Source of the DNA: Sulfuriferula sp.
GTDB lineage: Bacteria; Pseudomonadota; Gammaproteobacteria; Burkholderiales; Sulfuriferulaceae
Direction of reading: 5' to 3'
Assembly: GCA_027311185.1 (NCBI GenBank)
Contig: DAICZK010000086.1
Span: forward strand, 1-6,381
DNA length: 6,381 nt
The notes under the pieces were generated by a model. That model worked only from the letters and a program-made list of their open reading frames with translations. It did not search any database and had not been told where the DNA came from. Shown one piece after another: positions 1 to 6,381 of the stretch (positions within the stretch are counted from its first letter, which is position 1; every line of letters begins with the position of its first letter). The position numbers and the translations under genes are program-made.

Positions 1-1205
1 GCCTTGGATTCTTCCGTCAGATCACTCAAGAGCGAAAGATTGTCCTCGACTTCCTGAAAGGCCTGCAGCACGGTGGAACGGTATCTGGCACCGGCCACCT
101 TGAATGCCGCCTCTTCCTGATCGACTACCGCCTGGCGGCGGCCTGCGTCGAAAATGGTCATCAGGGCATTCGGCCCGATTAACCAGAACAGATTGGGAGC
201 GTTCATCAATCCTGTCTGGTAGGTGCTTTCATATCCGGCGGCGGCGCCGAGATCGATCGTCGGGAAAAATGCCGATTTTGCCACCCCGATACGGGCGTTG
301 GCTTCTGCCAAATGGCGCTCCGCCGCGGAGATGTCCGGCCTGCGCTGCAACAGCGTGGCCGGGACGCCCACCGGTATGACGGGCAACCGGATGTCCACCA
401 CGGCAGGCGCAATGGAGAAACTGGAGGCGGATTCGCCGACCAGGGTTGCGATCGCGTGCTGGTAAAGCGCCCGGCTCGCGGCGATATCCGAAATTTCGGC
501 TTGTGCTGTCTCAAGCTGCACTTTCGCACGGGAGACGTCCAGTGCCGAATCGATGCCGCCTTGAAAACGATTTTGCGTGAATGTCAACGCTTGGGCATAT
601 GCATCGACTTCGTCGAACAGCAATTTGGATTGCCCATCCAGCATGCGCAAGGTCAGATAGTCGTTGGCAAGTTCCGCCCTCAAACTCAGATGAATCGACT
701 CCAAGTCCGCCGCTGCCGCCTGCGCACCGGCTTCGCCGGCTGCAACCTGATTGCGCACATGCCCCCACAAATCAACCTCATACGAGGCCATCAAACCGAG
801 CGCGTTGTCTCCGTACACATTGGGCTGCGAAGGGGAGCGTAGCGCGCGGTTTTGCGACTGCCTGTTGCGTGTCGCATATGCCCCTGCCGAGACGGTCGGG
901 AAATAACTTGCGCGCGCCTGTGCGGCAAAGGCGGTCGCCTGGTCGAAATGCCCCATTGCCACGGCAAGATCCGCATTGGCAGCGTCCAGTCGTTTGATCA
1001 GGTCGTCGAGCGTGGGATCGTTGTACGCTTTCCACCAATCCCCGCGCGGCAGAGTGTCCGCAGGCTGCGCGGGCTGCCAGATCGAGGTTGGCCCCTGATA
1101 GGCCGCGGGCGCCGCAACCTCGGGTATCTTGTAAGCAGGCGCTTCGGAACAGCCTGCGAGCAGCAATGCGCAGAGTATCGACGGTGCCAGCCTAATGCAC
1201 TTCAT
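1..1205 (-). CDS. Outer-membrane efflux lipoprotein, NodT/OprM (TolC-like) family, 3' end cut off by the window
   Basis: This is the outer-membrane channel of the tripartite pump. In this family a trimer forms a beta-barrel in the outer membrane and a long helical tunnel in the periplasm that docks on the adaptor and permease. The frame stays open for 401 codons from the ATG at 1205-1203 to the window edge. A lipoprotein signal peptide is visible: Lys2 and Arg5, a hydrophobic stretch, then the lipobox LLAGC with Cys19 as the lipidated residue and Ser20 at +2, which fits outer-membrane sorting. Family landmarks follow in order: DWWKAYNDPTLDDLI (56-70), YEVDLWG (142-148), the signature LLQRRPDISAAERHLAEANA (285-304), then AKSAFFPTIDL (309-319) and FDAGRRQA (352-359). 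Both OEP repeats begin in the window. Family members usually have about 460-500 residues, so roughly 60-100 are missing. The start overlaps the adaptor stop by 4 nt, and the purine-rich GAAAGAG at 1214-1220 lies 8 nt upstream. The family is certain; the substrate is unknown. Confidence 0.96.
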   Translation of the reverse strand, partial: MKCIRLAPSILCALLLAGCSEAPAYKIPEVAAPAAYQGPTSIWQPAQPADTLPRGDWWKAYNDPTLDDLIKRLDAANADLAVAMGHFDQATAFAAQARASYFPTVSAGAYATRNRQSQNRALRSPSQPNVYGDNALGLMASYEVDLWGHVRNQVAAGEAGAQAAAADLESIHLSLRAELANDYLTLRMLDGQSKLLFDEVDAYAQALTFTQNRFQGGIDSALDVSRAKVQLETAQAEISDIAASRALYQHAIATLVGESASSFSIAPAVVDIRLPVIPVGVPATLLQRRPDISAAERHLAEANARIGVAKSAFFPTIDLGAAAGYESTYQTGLMNAPNLFWLIGPNALMTIFDAGRRQAVVDQEEAAFKVAGARYRSTVLQAFQEVEDNLSLLSDLTEESK

Positions 1206-2389
1206 GGCGCAAGCTCTTTCTGGTTCTCTGTAGACTGCGTGCCTGTTTCCTTGATACGAACGACATCGCCATTCACGATGGAATCCGCCGGGCTATCAAT
1301 CACACGATCATTGATGTCAATTCCGCTGCCCACTTCCACTACGCGCCCAAGGTCGCGCACAATGGTGATGGATTTGAGAACGACGCGATTGTCGGGACCT
1401 ACTGTCGCCACCTCCAGGCCGTCCTTGCGGAACAATAATGCACTCACGGGCAAGCGGTATATTTTCGAACTGGATGGCAGATTGAAATGCACTTCCACAT
1501 AACTTCCGGTGAACACTTTTCCGCTTTTGTTTTCCATCAGCAACTCGATTGTCGTGGTACGCGAGGATTCTCGAATGGCTTTCGCGGTACTCAGTACTGT
1601 CGCCGTAAAGCCCTGCCCCGGAAGTTCCGGGAAATAAATTTGTACCGCCATTTTCGGTTTGATCAAATAGGCGAAAATCTGCGGCACCTCTGTATAAATA
1701 CGCAATCTGCGGTTGTCGACAACCCGGAACAATGCCTGTCCGTTGTTGCTTCCCGGATTAATCAATTTACCAATATCGGTATTGCGTTCGGTGACCACAC
1801 CGTCAAAAGGCGCCACGATACGCTGGAACGACTGGCTCGCCAGCAAGCTTTCCAGGTTGGCTTTAGCCGCATTCAGTATGTCATGTTTGGACTTGGCGTC
1901 CGCAGTCTTTTCATCGGACTCCTGGCGGGAAACCGAGTTCGAGACCACCAGGTTTTGCCAGCGTTTTGCGGTGATGTCGGCAATTTCCAGATTCGATTCG
2001 GCGGTTGCCACATCGGCCCGCGCCCTCAGTATCTGCTGGTCAAGTTCCGGGGTTTCGACTTCACCCAACAGTTGTCCTTTTTTAACTCGCGCGCCAATAT
2101 CGGTATACCAGGTTCGGAGGTAACCGCTCACCCTGGAGTAAATCGTCGCATCCAGATCGGCGCGCACATTTCCCGGCAATATCAATACTTGATTGCTGGG
2201 TCCGTACTGCGGGGACACGATTTTCACCGTCACATGTTGCGACTCGACCTCTTTTTCCAAATCATTGGAGTGATGAACCCTAAGGAATATGCCGATCACG
2301 GCGATAGCAATCGCGACAGAGACAAAAATCCCCCCGGCCAGACGAAGGCGTCCGGACACAGGAAGTTGAGGCTTGTTATCAGACATCAT
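1202..2389 (-). CDS. RND efflux periplasmic adaptor (membrane fusion protein, HlyD/AcrA-like)
   Basis: This 395-residue protein would link the inner-membrane permease to the outer-membrane channel. One hydrophobic segment at about 19-36 follows a short polar N-terminus (Arg14, Arg16). No lipobox cysteine follows it, so it is probably a signal anchor rather than a lipoprotein signal as in AcrA. The domain order is typical. The first half of the lipoyl-like domain (about 78-119) contains SGYLRTWYTDIGARVKKGQ. A helical hairpin spans about 120-186. The second lipoyl half (about 188-213) contains IVAPFDGVVTERNTDIG. A beta-barrel spans about 214-308 and a membrane-proximal domain about 310-380. The hairpin, about 65 residues, is short but within the family range. 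The first ATG (2389-2387) overlaps the permease stop as ATGA; a second ATG follows at once (2386-2384). A weak GGA at 2396-2398 suits either start, so residue 1 is uncertain by one codon. The stop overlaps the next gene by 4 nt. The role is clear; the substrate is not. Confidence 0.95.
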   Translation of the reverse strand: MMSDNKPQLPVSGRLRLAGGIFVSVAIAIAVIGIFLRVHHSNDLEKEVESQHVTVKIVSPQYGPSNQVLILPGNVRADLDATIYSRVSGYLRTWYTDIGARVKKGQLLGEVETPELDQQILRARADVATAESNLEIADITAKRWQNLVVSNSVSRQESDEKTADAKSKHDILNAAKANLESLLASQSFQRIVAPFDGVVTERNTDIGKLINPGSNNGQALFRVVDNRRLRIYTEVPQIFAYLIKPKMAVQIYFPELPGQGFTATVLSTAKAIRESSRTTTIELLMENKSGKVFTGSYVEVHFNLPSSSKIYRLPVSALLFRKDGLEVATVGPDNRVVLKSITIVRDLGRVVEVGSGIDINDRVIDSPADSIVNGDVVRIKETGTQSTENQKELAP

Positions 2390-5300
2390 TTTTGATCCAA
2401 GATTAATGTATCAGCCTGTGAGGCCGCACTTTTCCCTTCATTCCTGTGTACCAAACTGAACACCACCGGCACAAAGAACAATGTTGCGACTGTTGCGAAC
2501 GACAGGCCACCAATCACCGCTCTGCCCAACGGGGCATTTTGCTCGCCACCATCACCCAATCCCAGGGACATGGGAATCATGCCGATGATCATGGCGAGCG
2601 CGGTCATTAGCACCGGGCGGAAACGGACAAAACCCGCCTCTATCGCGGCAGCAATGCCGTTATCGCCCATCTGCAGCCGCTCTCGTGCAAAGCTGATCAC
2701 CAGAATACTGTTGGCGGTTGCCACCCCCATGCACATGATTGAGCCGATGAGTGCCGGTACCGACAAGGTGGTATTCGTGGTGAACAACATCCAGACAATC
2801 CCGGCGATGGCGGCAGGCAATGCGGTAATAATAACGAATGGATCCAGCCACGACTGGAAATTGATCACAATCAGCAAGTAGACGAACACGACGGCGCCCA
2901 GCAAACCGAACAGCAGTTCGCTGTAGGAATCGCTCATCGCATTGACCTGGCCGCGCACGACCACAAACGAACCTTTGGGCACTTCCTTTGCGGTCTCCTC
3001 CAGCACCCTGTTGATATCGTGGGCCACGCTACCCAGATCGCGCTGCTGCGTCGTCCCGAAAATATCGATAGTGGGCTGCACGTCGTAATGGGACACCACC
3101 GATTCCCCCTGACTTCTGCTGATAGTCGCTACGCCGCTAAGCAACTGGGACTCCTGTGTCGAATCGTTGCTCGACAGGACAGGGATATTCCGCAAATCGT
3201 TGAGCGTATCGACTTCATATTGCGGCACCTGGACGACCAGCGGATAGGATACGCCGTTTTCCGGATTGACCCAGAAGTTGGGGGCAGTCTGCAAGCTGCC
3301 GGACAGGGAAACCAGCAGATTGGTCGCGATGTCATTCTGGGTCAACCCCATTTCGCGCGCGCGGGTACGGTCTACGTCCACATGCAATTCCGGCTGGTTG
3401 AAGGCCTGCTGAATGCGCAAGTCGGCCAGGCCGGGAATCTTTTTGAGGCGGCTCATCACAAGTGCCGCATATTTCTGGTTCTCCTCGCGTTTAAAGCCGA
3501 TGACCTGAATGTCGATCGGCGATGGCATGCCGAAATTCAATATCTGGCTCACGATATCGGCAGGCAGGAATGCAAAAGTCGCCGTTGGAAATTCGTCCGG
3601 CAGGTGTGCCCGCAACGCCTCGACATATTGCTCTGTGGGACGATGCCCGTTCTTTAACGAGATCAGGACATCCGCATCTCCGGGACCAATGGGCGACGAG
3701 TTGCTGTAAGTCAGGTTGATGCCGCTAACCGGCAGACCGATGTTGTCCACCATATTGTCAATCTCGTCGGCAGGAATTTCTTTTCTGATCTGGCGCTCGA
3801 CTTCGTCGCAAAGCCGTGCAGTCTCTTCCAGTCTGGTTCCGGTCTGGGCTCGGATATGCAATTTGATCTGCCCGCCGTCCACCACCGGGAAAAAATTGCG
3901 CCCCAGCCACGGCAGGAGAAGGAATGAAATCAGGACGAATCCGAGAAACCCGATAATAAAAGGGCGCCGCCGCGAGAGCGCCAGTTGCAGAAGCTGCCGG
4001 TATTTTTCGCGAACGCGGGTGAAGATATTTTCAAACCCATGTTGAAACCGTACCAGCGGGTTCCTCGACGGTGAGGACGCATGCTGTTCGCTTTCAATAT
4101 GGGCACGCAGCAGATATTTCGCCAAGGTCGGCACCAGCGTCCGCGACAGAATGAACGAGGCAATCATTGCAAATATCACCGCCTCGGCCAAAGGGACGAA
4201 CAGGTATTTTTGCACTCCGCTGAGAAAGAACATCGGAATGAAAACAATGCAGATCGAAAGCAGCGAGACAAACGCGGGGACTACAATCTGGTTTGCCCCG
4301 TCAAGGATCGCACCCTCGACAGGCTTACCCTGTTCGAGGTGCCAATTGATGCTTTCGATCGTGACCGTCGCCTCATCGACCAGCACCCCGACCGCCAGCG
4401 CCAACCCGCCCAATGTCATGACGTTCAATGTCTGGCCGAAAGCGGACAGTGCGATGATCGCGGATAAAACGGACAGCGGGATCGATATGGACACAATCAG
4501 CGTTGAACGCCAGCTGCCCAGGAACAGCAGAATCATCAGGCCGGTTAATGCGGCTGCGATCACGCCTTCGCGGATAACCCCGTCGATTGAAGACCTGACG
4601 AATATGGACTGGTCGCCAACCAGCCTGATGTTGAGGCCCGGCGGAGCACCGGCCTCGATCCGGGGAAGAAGTTCCTTGACATGTTCTATGATGTCCAGTG
4701 TGGACGCACTGCCGTTTTTCTGGATGGTTGTCAGCACGGAGTGCTGCCCGTCGACACGCACCATGTTCTGCTGGGGCGAATAACCGTCGCGCACGTGCGC
4801 CACGTCACGCAGCAGGATCGTCGCCCCGTTGACCGTCTTAACCGGCAGATCGTTGAGATCGTCGAGGACATCCGGACTCGCATTAAGCAGCACGTTATAT
4901 TCAAACATGCCCATTTTTTCGGTTCCCGCGGGCAGAATCAGGTTTTGCTTCAGGATGGCAGTGCTGACATCGTTGGGCACCAGCCCTTTGGAACGCAACG
5001 CCTGCATATCCAGATCGACCATGATCTGCCTGTTTTTGCCGCCATAAGGCGAAGGCACAGCCGCGCCTTCAACCTGTGCCAGTTGCGGCCGGATAAAATT
5101 GTTCGAGAGATCGAACAACTGGTTGTCGAGCAAAGTATCGCTGGAAAGCGCCAATTGCAGAACGGGCACACTCGATGCGTTATAACTCAGGATCAGCGGT
5201 GGCGTTATGCCCGGCGGCAGCCGCTTCAACACCGTCTGCGAGAGCGCCGTTACCTGGCTGACGGCGGCATTGATGTTGGCATTCGGCTGAAAAAAGATTT

Positions 5301-5580
5301 TAACAACGGCTACGCCCGGGAGGGACTGCGATTCGATATGTTCGATGTCGTTGACCGTGGTCGTCAGCTGTCTCTCGTAGAATGTGGTGATGCGGTTGGA
5401 CATGTCGGTAGGCGGCATGCCGTTGTACGACCACACCGCACTGACCACCGGCACCTTGATGTCGGGGAAAATATCCGTGCGCATGTTCACATAGACCAGC
5501 GGCCCGAGTATCAAAATAAGCAGCGCCAGTACTATGAAAGTATAGGGGCGACTCAATGCGATCCGGACTATCCATATCAT
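2386..5580 (-). CDS. RND efflux permease, HAE-like (AcrB superfamily), with an atypical proton-relay site
   Basis: This 1064-residue inner-membrane pump has a length normal for the family (AcrB has 1049). It would work as a trimer, exchanging protons for exported substrate. The layout is the duplicated RND fold: TM1 at about 10-32, a periplasmic domain at about 35-335, TM2-TM6 at about 338-485, a cytoplasmic loop, TM7 at about 540-560, a second periplasmic domain at about 563-880, and TM8-TM12 at about 885-1045. Family landmarks include RTDIFPDIKVP (34-44), LVDEATVTIES in TM4 (400-410), GVATANSILV in TM10 (952-961) and RFRPVLMTALAMIIGMIP (986-1003). By hand alignment to AcrB, Asp407 is kept (Asp402), Asp408 is Glu403, Lys940 is Ala956, and Arg971 and Thr978 are kept (Arg986, Thr993). 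TM4 resembles drug or amphiphile pumps more than heavy-metal (CzcA/CusA) pumps, but the substrate is not known. The ATG at 5580-5578 has GGGAG 9 nt upstream. The stop overlaps the adaptor start by 4 nt. Confidence 0.97.
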   Translation of the reverse strand: MIWIVRIALSRPYTFIVLALLILILGPLVYVNMRTDIFPDIKVPVVSAVWSYNGMPPTDMSNRITTFYERQLTTTVNDIEHIESQSLPGVAVVKIFFQPNANINAAVSQVTALSQTVLKRLPPGITPPLILSYNASSVPVLQLALSSDTLLDNQLFDLSNNFIRPQLAQVEGAAVPSPYGGKNRQIMVDLDMQALRSKGLVPNDVSTAILKQNLILPAGTEKMGMFEYNVLLNASPDVLDDLNDLPVKTVNGATILLRDVAHVRDGYSPQQNMVRVDGQHSVLTTIQKNGSASTLDIIEHVKELLPRIEAGAPPGLNIRLVGDQSIFVRSSIDGVIREGVIAAALTGLMILLFLGSWRSTLIVSISIPLSVLSAIIALSAFGQTLNVMTLGGLALAVGVLVDEATVTIESINWHLEQGKPVEGAILDGANQIVVPAFVSLLSICIVFIPMFFLSGVQKYLFVPLAEAVIFAMIASFILSRTLVPTLAKYLLRAHIESEQHASSPSRNPLVRFQHGFENIFTRVREKYRQLLQLALSRRRPFIIGFLGFVLISFLLLPWLGRNFFPVVDGGQIKLHIRAQTGTRLEETARLCDEVERQIRKEIPADEIDNMVDNIGLPVSGINLTYSNSSPIGPGDADVLISLKNGHRPTEQYVEALRAHLPDEFPTATFAFLPADIVSQILNFGMPSPIDIQVIGFKREENQKYAALVMSRLKKIPGLADLRIQQAFNQPELHVDVDRTRAREMGLTQNDIATNLLVSLSGSLQTAPNFWVNPENGVSYPLVVQVPQYEVDTLNDLRNIPVLSSNDSTQESQLLSGVATISRSQGESVVSHYDVQPTIDIFGTTQQRDLGSVAHDINRVLEETAKEVPKGSFVVVRGQVNAMSDSYSELLFGLLGAVVFVYLLIVINFQSWLDPFVIITALPAAIAGIVWMLFTTNTTLSVPALIGSIMCMGVATANSILVISFARERLQMGDNGIAAAIEAGFVRFRPVLMTALAMIIGMIPMSLGLGDGGEQNAPLGRAVIGGLSFATVATLFFVPVVFSLVHRNEGKSAASQADTLILDQK

Positions 5581-5589
5581 GTGAAGCTA

Positions 5590-5594
5590 CTCCC
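5590..5594 (-). promoter_or_regulatory. Ribosome binding site of the RND permease
   Basis: GGGAG on the minus strand ends 9 nt before the ATG at 5580-5578. It is the best Shine-Dalgarno match in the gap and supports this start. The protein from this ATG also begins like other RND permeases, with a short polar turn followed directly by TM1. Confidence 0.7.
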
Positions 5595-5600
5595 GATCCA

Positions 5601-5628
5601 AGAATATTGTCTCAGACAAATACGGCAA
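5601..5628 (-). promoter_or_regulatory. Possible weak sigma-70 promoter for the efflux operon
   Basis: On the minus strand TTGCCG (5623-5628, 4 of 6 matches to TTGACA) and TATTCT (5601-5606, 4 of 6 matches to TATAAT) are separated by 16 bp. They lie just upstream of the permease ribosome binding site and would give a short leader. The match is modest and could arise by chance in this AT-rich gap. Transcription could instead read through from the HD-GYP gene. Confidence 0.3.
5607..5619. repeat. 13-bp interrupted palindrome in the intergenic gap (candidate operator)
   Basis: TTGTCTGAGACAA on the minus strand has two perfect 6-bp arms around one central base. It also fits the loose T-N11-A pattern bound by LysR-type regulators. 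It fills most of the spacer between the candidate -35 and -10 boxes, where a bound repressor would block transcription. The arms are short, no regulator gene is in the window, and chance is a real alternative. Confidence 0.3.
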
Positions 5629-5651
5629 AATATTTCCAGCCGAATGATAGA

Positions 5652-6381
5652 TCAGGATTGTCCGCTAAAAAAATGCTTTTTGACCAGACTGCCCAGCATT
5701 GCTTCCAGAAGCGCATCGGGAGCATGCACGATTTCCTGATGGAGAGTATAGGCCCGCTCGCTGAAGATGCGGAACAATTCCGGGTCGAAACGCTTGCCAC
5801 TGTCGGGTTCCATCATTTTCATGGCTTCCGCGAAACTGAAGGGATCCTTGTAAGGGCGCCTCGACGTCAGAGCATCGAACACATCGACGATCGTGAAGAT
5901 TCGCGCATTCAGCGGAATTTCGTTCCCGCGCAACCCTTGCATGTAGCCGCTCCCGTCGAATTTCTCATGATGGAACTCAACCACTTCTCGCGCGCCCTTT
6001 AGCCATTTCGACCTGCTGATGATGTCGACGCCCAGCAGCACATGGGTGCGCATGACGGCAAATTCCTCGTCGGTCAATCCGGCCGGCTTGAGCAGGATAT
6101 TGTCCCTGATGCCTATTTTTCCCACGTCGTGCAGAAATGCTCCCGCGATCAGATTGCAGATTTGGGCACTGGAAAGCCCGAGCATTTCTGCGAAGCGAAT
6201 CGAATAGATGGTAACGCGGTAATTATGGCTGTTGGTATCCGAATCCCGCTTCGCAATGGCACTGCCCAGCACATCCATCAGTTCGATATTGCCTTTGAGC
6301 AGGTCGGACGAGAGTTTGACCAGTCCTTTGTTCAGGGAAATGATGATGGGGTAAAGCATGATGGCCGTGATGAGGATCACG
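5652..6381 (-). CDS. HD-GYP domain phosphohydrolase (likely cyclic-di-GMP phosphodiesterase), N-terminus outside the window
   Basis: Only the C-terminal 242 residues are present. The frame is open to the window edge, and the GTG at 6378-6380 is probably an internal valine rather than the start. The first 16 residues are hydrophobic and look like the end of a transmembrane helix. A short linker (about 17-35) leads into an HD-GYP domain (about 36-215). Residues that bind the di-iron or tri-iron centre in this family are present: His52, His84-Asp85 (in HDVGKIGI), His113, His137-His138 (HHEKFDGSG) and Asp166 (VDVFDALTSRRPYK). Lys88 is also kept, and Asp48 sits four residues before His52, where some members carry a third-metal acidic ligand. 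The signature reads GYM (145-147) instead of GYP. The family hydrolyses cyclic-di-GMP, so cytoplasmic activity under an N-terminal sensor or membrane region is likely but inferred. The gene runs in the same direction as the efflux operon, with a 71-nt gap and no clear terminator. Confidence 0.93.
   Translation of the reverse strand, partial: VILITAIMLYPIIISLNKGLVKLSSDLLKGNIELMDVLGSAIAKRDSDTNSHNYRVTIYSIRFAEMLGLSSAQICNLIAGAFLHDVGKIGIRDNILLKPAGLTDEEFAVMRTHVLLGVDIISRSKWLKGAREVVEFHHEKFDGSGYMQGLRGNEIPLNARIFTIVDVFDALTSRRPYKDPFSFAEAMKMMEPDSGKRFDPELFRIFSERAYTLHQEIVHAPDALLEAMLGSLVKKHFFSGQS

Noticed and set aside
206..529. Minus-strand frame of 107 codons inside the outer-membrane lipoprotein gene
   Set aside because: It is out of frame with a 401-codon reading frame that carries the lipobox and the NodT-type motifs. 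I checked the latter by translating from 1205, so there is no frameshift to explain.
1487..2395. Plus-strand open frame of 302 codons, antisense to the adaptor
   Set aside because: It covers the adaptor gene, which has clear family motifs. The antisense product shows no domain and no plausible ribosome binding context.
2386..5580. Heavy-metal (CzcA/CusA-type) identity for the permease
   Set aside because: TM4 reads LVDEATVTIES, closer to the drug or amphiphile type than to heavy-metal pumps. I could not place a methionine relay like that of CusA. The assignment is by eye, so the substrate is left open.
5607..5651. Possible rho-independent terminator after the HD-GYP stop
   Set aside because: The region has only weak pairing (AAATATTT and the 6-bp-arm palindrome) with no GC-rich stem and no T-run, so a terminator is not supported.
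4681..5739. Long plus-strand open frame of 352 codons, antisense to the permease
   Set aside because: It mirrors the permease, whose protein matches the RND family over its full length. The antisense product is rich in His, Arg and Gln with no recognisable domain, as expected from reading a GC-rich gene backwards.
1..6381. A previously undescribed multi-gene system in this window
   Set aside because: All four genes belong to well-known families in a common arrangement. There is no unexplained gene-free region, repeat array or mobile element. The unusual points are at residue level and are listed as findings.

Overview
The window looks like ordinary chromosomal DNA from a Gram-negative bacterium, probably a proteobacterium. 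It encodes a tripartite envelope-spanning efflux pump with an outer-membrane lipoprotein, plus a membrane-associated HD-GYP protein. Base composition is moderately GC-rich. The HD-GYP and permease sequences remind me of betaproteobacterial homologues, but that is a weak impression from memory and the genus cannot be read from this sequence.

All four genes lie on the minus strand, so transcription runs from high to low coordinates. In that order they are: the C-terminal 242 residues of an HD-GYP-type phosphodiesterase (5652-6381, N-terminus outside the window); a 71-bp gap (5581-5651) with a ribosome binding site, a weak possible promoter and a small palindrome; a complete RND inner-membrane permease (2386-5580); a complete periplasmic adaptor (1202-2389); and the first 401 residues of a NodT/OprM-type outer-membrane lipoprotein (1-1205, C-terminus outside the window). 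There is no gene-free stretch longer than 71 bp. I saw no tRNA, rRNA, CRISPR array, insertion sequence or convincing terminator.

The permease, adaptor and outer-membrane genes form one tightly packed operon, with each junction a 4-nt ATGA stop/start overlap. Together they would take a substrate from the inner membrane or periplasm, powered by protons, through the adaptor-sealed conduit and out of the cell. The substrate cannot be read from the sequence. The permease comes first, unlike acrAB-type operons where the adaptor leads. The HD-GYP gene may share the transcript or simply be a neighbour.

No new system is evident. The points most worth a second look are at residue level: the permease lacks the lysine that AcrB uses in its proton relay (Ala956 in its place) and has Asp-Glu instead of Asp-Asp in TM4, and the HD-GYP protein reads GYM at its signature while keeping its metal-binding residues.
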